A stretch of 64,000 nt of DNA, taken from positions 182,360,156-182,424,155 of the forward strand of contig NC_053395.1 of assembly GCF_905171765.1 (NCBI RefSeq). The letters run 5' to 3'. Positions 35,201-44,637 of the stretch are shown here, in pieces (the first letter of the stretch is position 1; each line of letters begins with the position of its first letter). This stretch comes from Bufo bufo. Taxonomy: Eukaryota > Chordata > Amphibia > Anura > Bufonidae. The notes beneath the pieces are model-generated. The model searched no databases. It saw nothing but the letters and a program-made list of their open reading frames with translations, and was not told where the DNA came from. The position numbers and the translations under genes are program-made.

Positions 35201-36478
35201 CACTGAGTTTTGGTAAAACTTTTCATGTCAGTCATTAATGTTTTTCCTGTATTGCTAACAAATACACCAATTTAGGTTCAGATACTCTTTAAAGAGAGAC
35301 TACACACATTTACTTTAAGAATAGTACAATATATACGGTAAGTTTATTAAGGTAATAGTGATAATTAGGCAAGTTAAGTTTATGCAAAGAATAGAAAACT
35401 TAAAAAGAATAAGGGTTAGATAAAACATCACACAATTCCTAAATACATAATTACACATACACTTCCTCTAGAGTCCTGACTACATCCAGAGTGAAGGTAC
35501 TTACATCACCAGTTGAGTTAACGTCATCTGACAGCGACACACATCAGCTGGGAAGTCCGTTTCAGCGAAAGCAGTCAGAGACTCTATTGGGAAAACGCCA
35601 GAGACGTCTCCCTCACAGGTGAACTTCAATGGCTTATTGAAACGGTCCAGCTTTTATACTGTTTTAACCAAAGAGCTTCCCCGCCTAATGGAATGTAGTC
35701 AGCTTATGCAATCCATAATGGTCACTGTGTATATCTTGTTTATCTGTTGCTATTTTGGACCTTGGGGTGACCAATTCCCAGATCCGCAATAAATCAGAAT
35801 CCCAAGATAGCCTTCACAGACAGTAGTTAACTCTCTTGCACACACATTTCCACACAGGTTTTTTTTGTTCATTTTCAGGTCATAAGGGTTCTATCAAATA
35901 AATGGGACAATACCTTGTACACGTTTCAGACGTGTCGTCTTTGTCCATTTTATCTGATAGACTGAACAAAGTTTTTGTTAATTCCATCAGAGAGAAATGG
36001 ACAAGGTCTCACTGAAACATGCCAGACAAGTGATCATTTATCCAGACCCATGTATAAATTGAATAGAGACTCCACATTCACACTTTAGGGGGTGAGCTCC
36101 GAGACCCCCAACAGAATGCTAGAATGAGAAGAAAGAAACGCTCCTTGCTGCAAGAGAGGGGCTCAGTTGACATCGATTCCATCCTTTGTAGCGATAATAG
36201 GGAGGGTGCTATGTGAACATTTCTCTCTTTCTCTAGCGATTGGCAGGGGTTTGGCACTCAGACCCCCTCTGATCAAAACTTTTGATATGTTTTTTATTAT
36301 GTATGTAATGTATGTAATATTTTGCCAAAACGCAATGACCCTTTAAGGTGTCAGTTTTTTTACTTCACTAGACTACCAAATACTTAATGATGTAGAGCCA
36401 GTATTTTGGGGTCTTGGTTTCACCGCATGTTAAAATTTGGTTGACTGCTAGGTTTATATATATTTTTTTCCTTTTTAG
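35201..36478. other. LNPK intron with decayed repeats
   Basis: Contains a probable further GACATAT-type fold-back remnant at about 36060-36345 (ACTTTTGATATG near 36270). The segment 35290-36000 has no recognised ends or coding frames. It ends at the exon f acceptor. Confidence 0.35.
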
Positions 36479-36646
36479 CATTCAGATGCGCATACTGTTT
36501 TTTCTTAAATCCTGCAAGAAAAACTCGTCCACAAGCCCCACGACTTCAAGAATTTAACCTTGAGAGGCTACCAAGACCAAACTCCCAGAGTTCCACAAGT
36601 TTGCTGCAGGCTGCCGCTGAGGAACTGGAAATCCAGACTTCCTCAG
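36479..36646 (+). CDS. LNPK: lunapark exon f (second half of zinc ribbon, LNPARK motif)
   Basis: A 168-base exon between a TTTCCTTTTTAG acceptor and a GTATTA donor, phase 1 to phase 1. It encodes AFRCAYCFFLNPARKTRPQA, giving the second Cys pair (CAYC) and the family-naming LNPARK motif. A less conserved segment with ERLPRPNSQSSTSLLQAAAE and EIQTSS follows. The ribbon Cys residues are all present, so the domain should fold. The downstream half differs from mammalian lunapark in length and sequence, as expected for this variable tail. Confidence 0.95.
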
Positions 36647-36733
36647 GTATTAATTCTATGAGTGTACCAGAAAAAATGTATATCATTGTGTAATATAGAT
36701 GTTATACAATATTACTTTTTCAGACAAAACTTA

Positions 36734-37387
36734 TAGGGCTGCAGCTAACTATTATTTGACTAATCGATTAGTTGCCGATAATTTCATCGATTAATAGGGG
36801 AAAAACACCAAAATGACAAAAAAAGGGGTTTATATGATTTTACTTGAAAAATTATGTTCAAAGGCCATATTAAAACAAATTTAGGAGTTACATAATTTAA
36901 AATTTTGCATTACAATGTAAAAAAGACAAGTTAATGGGGATCTGTGGATGGCACTGTTATGGGGAGGGGGATCTGTGGATGACACTATTATGGGGGATCT
37001 GTGGATGGCGCTGTTATAAAGGTGATCTGTAGATGTACCTTACAAATACAATGAAGCTCCAGTAACAGGCAGAGCAGGCGGCGGCGTAACGTCACTCACT
37101 CGCGTGACGCGCCTGCTCCGCCCACTTTATGAATGAAGCAGGCGCGTCACGTGAGTAAGTGACGTAACTCCGCCGCCCGCTCTGCCTGTTACCGGAGCTT
37201 CATTGTAGGTTAGTAAAGATGCGCTGATTTAAAGTTGAAGTAAAAGTTACTGCTGGTTAAGGACCCTGACCGCCTGCTCCCGCCCCGCATAGCAACGAAT
37301 CGGCCGATTATTCGATAACTGGATTAGTTGACCACAAATCCCGTTATCGAATATTATCAATAACTTTGATTAATCGTTGCAGCCCTA
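36734..37387. mobile_element. hAT-type non-autonomous element with perfect 8-bp target duplication
   Basis: The ends TAGGGCTGCAGCTAAC and GTTGCAGCCCTA are complementary, and AAAACTTA flanks both sides exactly (36726-36733 and 37388-37395). The interior has paired AATCGATTAGTTG-type arms and complementary GCAGGCGGCGGCGTAACGTC and GACGTAACTCCGCCGCCCGC segments. It fills most of the last LNPK intron, leaving under 70 bases before the terminal exon acceptor. Confidence 0.9.
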
Positions 37388-37455
37388 AAAACTTATTAGA
37401 TGTGTGTTTTTTTTTTTTACTTTTGTCTTTTTACCCTCTTCCTCAATTGCTATAG

Positions 37456-37685
37456 ATCCATCAGAGGCAGGAGAAACACCAGATGCTGACGAAGTTGTTG
37501 AGGAGGAGGAACCATCAGAGGCAGGAGAAACACCAGATGCTAAAGAAGTTGTTGAGGAGGAGGAAAAATGCACAGAAGAGTTGTCTGATGAAACTGTGAA
37601 AGAAGTGGGTCAGGCATTGCCTGAAGAAATTGTGAAACCACCTAATGTTAATGAGAGTGAGGAATCGTTCATGGAGACGGAGTGA
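37456..37685 (+). CDS. LNPK: lunapark terminal exon g (acidic tail)
   Basis: The acceptor is TCAATTGCTATAG. Phase 1 joins the preceding exon to make Asp. The exon encodes 76 residues, ending EESFMETE before TGA at 37683-37685. The tail is rich in Glu and Asp. An 18-residue unit, PSEAGETPDADEVVEEEE, is repeated immediately as PSEAGETPDAKEVVEEEE (37458-37511 and 37512-37565); the two 54-bp copies differ at only a couple of bases, so the duplication looks recent. An acidic C-terminus is usual for lunapark, but the duplicated unit looks lineage-specific. Confidence 0.93.
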
Positions 37686-38390
37686 ATGTGCTTGGGGCCT
37701 TCTTTAGTTTATGGCAGCTTAGGCCTCACGAGTTATTACTTGGGAGATTACACTTCTGATTAATCTAGCTAGATCTGCCTCATGCCCTGCAATGATGTGC
37801 CATATCTATGGGTCATCCACAACTGTATAGCACTTGTACTTGATATTTAACCTTCTTTCATGCTAGAATTGACCTGGATGTGTTTTTGGCCAAGCGTTGA
37901 TAAGGTATTACCAAGCGTTGATAAGGTATCGATAGCAGAACATTTTATTTTTAATTTGAGTATTTTAAGGTAATGAGTTTGCAGGGTTATTTATTTTACA
38001 TGTAGCAGTCAGAGAGAGGTTTGGATAGACATATTTTGTACCAAGGATATTTATATATTAATCTGCTGATGTGTGTGATATCTGGGTGGGGAATGGACCA
38101 CAGCTGGTACCTTTTCAAGTGTGTCTGCAAACATCAAACCAGCTCTACAATTTTGAGTGAGCAACGTACTCAATAGTATTTTTGGGCACCTACTTTGTTG
38201 TGATCCTGAACAGCCCCTGCTACATGCGTTTGCTGTTTGGTTCATGTTTACATTAAAAACATAGGAAAAGCTTTTATTTGTACTTGAATAATGAGCTATA
38301 TTTATATGTGTACGACAATGGTACACCCGTCAGTTTGTGCCTTTTGTGTGTTTTATTGTTAAATGTAAATAAAGTCTGGATTAATGTAAT
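37686..38390 (+). other. LNPK: LNPK 3' UTR
   Basis: About 700 bases follow the stop codon with no transposon signature and end shortly after the AATAAA signal. An 18-base phrase, ACCAAGCGTTGATAAGGT, is tandemly repeated around 37890-37930. The end is inferred from the poly(A) signal and the GT-rich sequence behind it. Confidence 0.7.
38368..38373 (+). terminator. LNPK: LNPK poly(A) signal AATAAA
   Basis: A canonical AATAAA lies about 680 bases after the LNPK stop, followed within 20-30 bases by the GT-rich TAATGTGGTTGAGATGTT. This is the first plausible cleavage signal after the coding region. Confidence 0.75.
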
Positions 38391-39180
38391 GTGGTTGAGA
38401 TGTTATTCACAAAATAGAATTACAGTAAGTGATGGGTGATTGAACGTTATTCTATATCTTACATTTTTATATTCCATATCCAGGTGAGTAGTAGGTTTAA
38501 ATGGTTTCTCCTGTACGTAAAGGGCATCTGTCAGCAGGTTTGTGCCTATGACACTGGCTGACCTGTTACATGTGCACCTGGCAGCTGAAGACATGTGTTG
38601 GTCCCATGTTCATATGTGTCCACATTGCTGAGAAAAATGATGTTTTAATATATGCAAACGAGCCTTTAGGAGCATCGGAGGCTCTGCTCTCTCTGCAACT
38701 GCTGCACCCTCTGCACTTTGATTGCCAGGGCCAGGCGCTATGATGTTTTACTGCCTGGCCCTGTCAATCAAAGTGCAGAGGGTGCAGCAGACTATATATC
38801 AGTAGTCCTTGAAACGCGAAATGGAGTTGTCACAAGAGTTTAATTTAGATGATAAGCGTGTGATCAGTGAGGATTCGACAGAGCATGAAAGTGGGGGTCC
38901 TGTACCCACCTAAGTATGCATGGAGTGGCTGATGAGCATGTTTGCTGCCAATCTATTCATTGGCACAGACAGAAATGGTTAAGTGCTGCACTCTGCTTCT
39001 CGTAGGCAGTTCTGTAGAGGTGAAAGGAGTGACAGCCCACATGCTCCACCTCTACTCCATTTATGAGGAGGGGGGACAACAGGACCACTGTTCTTTTAAT
39101 CGATTGGACCCCCACTGATCAGACACTTATCAGTTATTCACAGGCCAGGTGATAAGTTTCAATCTAGGGAAAGCTCCTTT
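38391..39180. other. LNPK downstream flank
   Basis: No gene recognised. A short fold-back (38698-38790: GCTGCACCCTCTGCACTTTG and its complement) suggests a miniature element or remnant. Confidence 0.4.
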
Positions 39181-39505
39181 AGGGTAAATGCACACGTTTA
39201 GGATTTATATGCGGACAATCCGCACTGAAATCTGCAGGTGTTCGCAGGGAAATCCGTGCGGTCAATCCTTATCAATTGGTGCAGATTTTCCACATGCAAA
39301 TTTTGCTCTCTCCATTAAAGTTAATGGAGAAAATTTGGTCAGAAAAAATAAATTGACATGCTGCGGATTTTAAAATCCGCACCGTAGGTCAAAATTCTTG
39401 TACATGAGAATTTCAAATTCTCATAGAATACAATGTCCATGACCTATGGTGTGGATTTTCCGCACGGTAAATCCGCACACAATCCTGTTCGTGTGCATTT
39501 ACCCT
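39181..39505. mobile_element. fold-back element, GCACACG type
   Basis: The ends AGGGTAAATGCACACGTTTA and CGTGTGCATTTACCCT are complementary, and inner GCGGACAATCCGCAC and GTGGATTTTCCGCAC motifs alternate in both directions. It is 325 bases, non-coding. Confidence 0.8.
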
Positions 39506-40507
39506 TAAGGTTACTTTACCAGAATATCCGTAAAACTATAGATCATGAACAAGTACTGATTTCAGTCTGAAAATGTGGCACGTAAAGCACAGAACTTTTG
39601 CATTTGGATTTGTCATGTTCTCATTCCAAACTGACAAATTTACTGGGGCTTCGAAGATCATTTTCCCTTTTCTTACAGCTGCTGTGTGTAAAAATGTTAG
39701 TGACACGTTGCAAAATTCTTAAGCGATCAGATTTCATAATCAGTCCTAAGAAAAGATTCTTGTGGTATGAACTTTGTACAAAGTAGATGTTATCAACATG
39801 GACAGACATGTACAAATAGTGCTAGCCTGGTAATTTTTCCTTTGGTATTAAGACTTCAAATATATAGACTTTATTTGTGTAGATTATGTTGCTGCTATTG
39901 GTGGTATGTACCATTTAAACATGTCTTCATGTCAAATTATGCAGTGACACTTTAAATATGGGGTTTAAAAGGAAAAATTCTGTTTATCTAATATTTAGAC
40001 TATGTAAACTTGGAAAAGGCAGTCTAAATACAGTATGGAGCAAATTTATGACCGTGGATTTGGTACATCTTACTAGAAATTAAGGGGTCATTTATGATGC
40101 GAAGTATGCCACTTTTTGGCACAGATTTGGTCACAAAAGGGATTTGTGGCAGAGTCTATGACTTTTCCCCACTCATGCCACTTTTCCGAGGTGGCGGGGA
40201 AGGGGTCCAGCCCATCTCATTTATAATTTTCTATGGAGCTGGCGTAGATTTAAGCAAGTCACACAGCCGGCGCCAAAGTTATGCAGAGGCTGGTGCCTCT
40301 ACATCACTTAAAGACATCAAGCACCAGTGGGCATGGATTAAAGCCGGCATCTAAATCTCTGTTCTTAGTAAATGTCCCCCTAAGTCTTTTGTCTAACTTT
40401 ACACACCCGGTTGGCTTACATGGCACCAAATTCTTTTGTAATTTTGCAGCATTTTAAGCTATGCTACTTCCCGCTAAGCCATATCCCCTTCTCTAGTGAG
40501 GAACAAA
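39506..40507. other. intergenic DNA, no gene recognised
   Basis: Unremarkable AT-rich sequence. The part at 40080-40380 has a GGTGTAA-poor, G-rich composition that could be an old repeat (CTTTTTGGCACAGATTTGG). There are no clear termini. Confidence 0.35.
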
Positions 40508-40682
40508 GGGGGAGATTTATCAAACTGGTGTAAAGTAGAACTGGCTTAGTTGTCCATAGCAACCAATCAGATTCCTCCTTTCATTTATCACAGCTCCTTT
40601 GGAAAATGAAAGGTGGCATCTGATTGGTTGCTATGTGCAACTAAGCCAGTTCTACTTTACTCCAGTTTGATAAATTTCCCCT
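40508..40682. mobile_element. 175-bp fold-back element
   Basis: The two halves are nearly perfect complements: GGGGGAGATTTATCAAACTG with GTAAAGTAGAACTGGCTTAG, against CTAAGCCAGTTCTACTTTAC with CCAGTTTGATAAATTTCCCC. Inner CAACCAATCAGA arms join at the centre. It is a compact miniature element. Confidence 0.85.
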
Positions 40683-40913
40683 AGAGTATGTAAAAGTTTA
40701 AATAAATGTGGTGCAAGACATAGCCAGTTTTGGGTTTGTTTTCCTCAAATTGAGCCTGTATTCTGGGGCATTCAGCCTAGATAATCTTCCCACTGAGTTT
40801 TTGTTTTTCCCCTTATGCATAAGGCAGTCTGACTTGTAACCTGTGGATTCCTGGTAAAGCTTAAACCTCCAAGCATGCCCTGATAGCCAGCTGCCTGACA
40901 TGTTATAAGTTGT

Positions 40914-41820
40914 AGGCCTCTTTCACACGGGCGTCATGGATTTGGGCCGGATAAGAAGCGGGTGCGTTGCGGGAAAATGCGCGATTTTTCAGCGCGAGTG
41001 CAAAACATTTTAATGCGTTTTTTCACACGTGAGAAAAATCGGCATGTTTGGTACCCAAACCCGAACTTCTTCACAGTAGTTCGGGTTTGGGTTAGGTGTT
41101 ATGTAGATTGTATTATTTTCCCTTATAACCATGTTATAGGGGAAAATAATAGCATTCTTAATACAGGCCTGGAGGGGTTAATTTTTTTTTAAAAATTTAA
41201 CTCTCCTTAATCCACTTGTTCGCGCAGCTCGGCTTCTCTTCTTTCTTCGAGACCTGGGTAAAGGACCTTTGATGACATCACTGCGCTCATCACATGGTCC
41301 ATCACGATGGTGATGGATCATGTGACAGACCCATGTAATGAGCGCAGTGACGTCACCACAGGTCCTTTTCCTCCTGCACAGCAAAGAAGAAGAAAGAAGA
41401 GAAGCTGGGCTGCGCGAACAAGTGGATTAAGGTGAGTTAAAAAAAAAAAAATATTAACCCCATCAGCCCTATTTTATTAAGCATTCTTTATTAAGAATGC
41501 TATTATTTTCCCTTATAACCATGTTATGTCACCATGTCCTCTCCTAGCAACCATGCGTGAAAATCGCACCGCATCCGCACTTGCTTTGTATGCTTGCGAT
41601 TTTCACGCAGCCCCATTACCTTCTATGGGGCCTGCGTTGCGTGAAAAACGCACAAAATAGAGCATACTGCGATTTTCACGCAACACACAAGTGATGCGCG
41701 AAAATCACTGCTCATGTGCACAGCCCCATAGAAATGAATAAGTCCGGATTCAGTGCAGGTGCAATGCGTTCACCTCACGCATTGCACCCGCGCGGAAATC
41801 TCGCCCGTGTGAAAGAGGCC
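40914..41820. mobile_element. composite fold-back element, family A copy 3
   Basis: The ends AGGCCTCTTTCACACGGGCG and CGCCCGTGTGAAAGAGGCC are perfect complements. Internal modules match the copy at 1154-2070: the TTTTCCCTTATAACCATG palindromes, CTTAATCCACTTGTTCGCGC with its inverted partner, and CGTTCACCTCACGCATTGCA near the right end. It ends about 120 bases before PLE-1. Confidence 0.85.
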
Positions 41821-41940
41821 GTACAGTAATGCGAGCTGGAATTAGTTAGCATAGCTCTGTTTTCTGGCAAACTATTATTGAACCACAGTGTTAAGAAATG
41901 TTAAAGGGAAAAAGCCGTTGAATCAGGGGCCCTTATACAG

Positions 41941-42549
41941 ATGATTATTAAAAGAAGGATGCAAATGACAGATGAAATGACAGGGCAAATAGATATTTTA
42001 AAAAAAGAAATGGAAGCATTCCCAGATACTGATGCAGTTCGCAAATGGCATGAGAGAATTTGCAAAAATTTGGACATACTAGAAAGGGAAATAATGGGCA
42101 AAAAATCAAGAAAACTATACCATATGGAGAGGAAGGTGGTCACTGATAGGTATGAACAAAGGGAAGTAGAGCACATCACAACACAGGGACAATTTGATAA
42201 TGTCAAAATTACAAATAGATTTGAGACACTTGCAACACCTCATTTTTTAGATTTTACACCCCCACATCACAAAACACGCACGAGGAACACACGCACCCCT
42301 ACCCCACCACGACAGGAGACACAAATACACAATCACCCAACACAGGGTTATGCTCACGATTACAATTTGAGGGAGCGTCCGAGGGAGTATGCACAGAGCA
42401 GAGGGAATCACTTAACACACAGACAGGAACACAGACACTATCAGAACACAGTGTATCACCACACACCAACAACGAACAGACAGAGACACGAGCACAACGA
42501 ACAACGCGGAGAGGACGACATGCACAAAAAAAGAAAACACAGAAATTAG
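41941..42549 (+). pseudogene. PLE-1 N-terminal region
   Basis: An open frame of 202 residues. The first ~75 are Lys/Glu-rich and helical (QIDILKKEMEAFPD, ERICKNLDILEREI), which fits the coiled N-terminal part of PLE proteins. The rest is low-complexity and rich in His, Arg, Thr and Pro. It is out of frame with the reverse transcriptase, whose frame is already open from roughly 42480 upstream of its first Met (TTRRGRHAQKKKTQKLAAIP). So one protein was probably split by a frameshift between 42300 and 42549. A genuine overlapping two-frame design cannot be excluded. Confidence 0.6.
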
Positions 42550-42650
42550 CAGCAATACCTACCAATGTAATAAATATCAGTGACACTGTCCTCACAGACA
42601 TCCAGGCGCAACTTCTGAACAAAGGTCGGAAGTTTGCTCCCACTAATCCT

Positions 42651-44180
42651 ATGGACAAATTTGCCACATACATTGGTGTGGAAAAGTTCATCAGACGCTT
42701 ATGTCTCAAAAAATATTTCCTAAAAAATCCAATAAATAGGGAGGCGGATTTGTTGGGGAATACTATAAAATACCCACACACAGACCTAAAAGCCAGGTCA
42801 AAAAAATTCCCTAGACAGGAGATCAGTAGTGAAATGGCCACATTCAAGAACAATGTAGAACGTGACCTGAGAAAAATTAAAAGCCGTAGGGTCAATGCAA
42901 ACTTGAATAAAGAGGAAATTAAGGCCATTAAATCACTACAAGAAGCTAACAATATCACAATTAGGCCAGCAGATAAAGGCGGGGCCGTTGTGATACTCAA
43001 CACAGCAGATTATATACGGGAATGTCGCAGACAATTAGGATCAGAGCACACATATCAGAGACTTAAAGGAGATCCAACACAAGAGTATCATAAGATTCTA
43101 AAGGGTTACTGTAGTAGGGGAACACAAGCAGGTTTTCTCTCAGAACAGGAAGCGAGATTCATCCTGGACACCGAGGGGAGGATTCCGATGTTCTACTGTG
43201 TCCCCAAGATCCATAAGAGCCTAGAAGCACCCCCAGGCCGCCCAATAGTGTCTGGTATTCAGTCTATATCGTGTAATCTATCTAGATACATCGATCAATG
43301 GCTCCAGCCCTATGTCAAACAGGTGCCATCATACATTCGTGACACCACCATCATTAAAACATTGGAGAATGTCAAATGGGTGGACGGATGGATCTTGGGG
43401 ACACTGGACGTTGGATCCCTCTATACGGTGATAGAACATACTGGGGGGATTCAGGCACTACATGAACAACTATCGGGTGATGCTGGGCTCCCCAGTGAAC
43501 AGTTAGCATTCCTACTAGAAGGTGTGAGATATATCCTAACTCACAATTATTTTGCTTTCGAAAGTGAGTTTTATCTGCAGTGTACCGGGACCGCCATGGG
43601 CACCAGGTTCGCCCCCAGCTACGCCAATTTATTCTTGGCGCAATGGGAGAGGGAGGTCATTCTTCCCAGACTGGGGGCGGACCTGGTGCTGTGGCGACGA
43701 TACATTGATGATATTTTATTCATTTGGCAAGACACAGCTGAATCCCTTGATTTGTTTCTAAATAATATCAACAACAACGATAGGAATTTAGTATTCAGCC
43801 CCACCACTAGCAAAGAAAAGGTTGAATTCCTTGACTTGGAAATATGGATTAAGGAAGATCAGTTGCAATGTAATACGTTCTTCAAGCCAGTGGCCAAGAA
43901 TAGCTTCATCAGGTTTGCCAGTTGCCACCTTCCACGGTGGCTGATTAATATACCCACTAGTCAGTTCCGCAGACTCAAGCGGAACTGTACGAATGATAGC
44001 AAATTTGATGAAGAGGCCACTGTCTTGAAACAGCAACTGTTGGATAGAGATTATCCGGTCCAAGTTGTTAACAAATCATTGGAAAAAGTAAAGGAGATGG
44101 AAAGAGAACAATTCTTTATGACAAGCGATCCACAATTACAGGTTGAAACAATAAGGATCATTCTCCCATTTAGTTCCTAA
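42651..44180 (+). pseudogene. PLE-1 reverse transcriptase
   Basis: A 509-residue frame, the best preserved PLE coding segment here. Motifs in order: PADKGGAVVI (residues 106-115), VPKIHK (184-189), PGRPIVSG (195-202), TLDVGSLYT (251-259, first catalytic Asp 253), GTAMGTRFAPSYANLF (313-328), RRYIDDILFIW (349-359, catalytic Asp pair 353-354) and VEFLDLEIW (391-399). These are the motifs of Penelope-clade reverse transcriptase, which is related to telomerase RT. All catalytic Asp residues are present. The frame closes early after RIILPFSS, and the continuation (HLVPNIVVERSIRKHW) is in the next frame. The start Met is the first in an already open frame, so the protein probably began upstream. Confidence 0.85.
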
Positions 44181-44184
44181 TATA

Positions 44185-44636
44185 GTGGTAGAAAGGAGTA
44201 TCCGAAAACATTGGGGACATCTGCTGAATGATAGGATAATTGGGCCCCTTTTGAGTGATACACCAAAAATAACATACACAAGGGCCAATAATTTAGCAGG
44301 CAAAGTAGCCCCAACTGTTAAAGTTAACAAGGATAATCAGAAACAAAACAGTTGGCTGACAATAAATGGTTTTTTTTAAGTGTGGCAGGTGTGCGAATTG
44401 CAAAATAACAAGTTTCCCTAAAAAAACCACTGCAGTAGTGTCCACAGTAAACTCCTTTAGTCTAGAAATACAAGAGTGCTTAACCTGTGATTCAACTGAT
44501 GTTATCTATGTATTGGAATGTGGATGTAGGAAACAGTACATAGGTAGGACAAAAAGAACACTCAAAAAGAGGCTAGCGGAGCATGTGGCAAACATTAAAA
44601 AAGGCTTAGAGACACACTCCCTATCAAAACACTTTA
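44185..44636 (+). pseudogene. PLE-1 linker and first part of GIY-YIG endonuclease
   Basis: The linker is read at 44164-44370 (RKHWGHLLNDRIIGPLL). A T8 run at about 44370 then shifts the frame, and 44372 onward gives FFKCGRCANCKI, VIYVLECGCRKQYIGRTKRT and LKKRLAEHVANIKKGLETHS. The zinc-knuckle-like CGRCANC and the IYV-x9-YIG core with Arg are typical of the PLE endonuclease. One base fewer in the T run would join the two frames. Coding similarity stops exactly at TTAA 44634-44637, where another element is inserted. Confidence 0.8.
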
Positions 44637-44637
44637 A

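Larger units (their letters stand above)
14671..38390 (+). other. LNPK: LNPK gene, 3' part (seven coding exons and 3' UTR)
   Basis: Seven exons with correct acceptor and donor sites and continuous phase encode the cytosolic C-terminal part of lunapark: the region after the transmembrane hairpin, the proline-rich linker, the C2C2 zinc ribbon, the LNPARK motif and an acidic tail. Lunapark sits in the endoplasmic reticulum and stabilises three-way junctions of ER tubules, acting against the atlastin/reticulon network. Introns measure 838, 2350, 5720, 3862, 8503 and 809 bases and are full of transposons. The N-terminal exons (myristoylation site, two membrane segments, coiled coil) are not found and presumably lie upstream of the window. 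Recognition is by protein family memory, not by a database search. Confidence 0.95.

Noticed and set aside
38805..38822. GAAACGCGAAAT motif downstream of LNPK
   Set aside because: No CUGANGA core upstream and no palindromic stem III; chance match.
42651..44180. RT as a group II intron, retron or defence-type reverse transcriptase
   Set aside because: ADKGGAVVI, GRPIVSG, GTAMG and a following GIY-YIG domain identify the Penelope type; the setting is a vertebrate genome.
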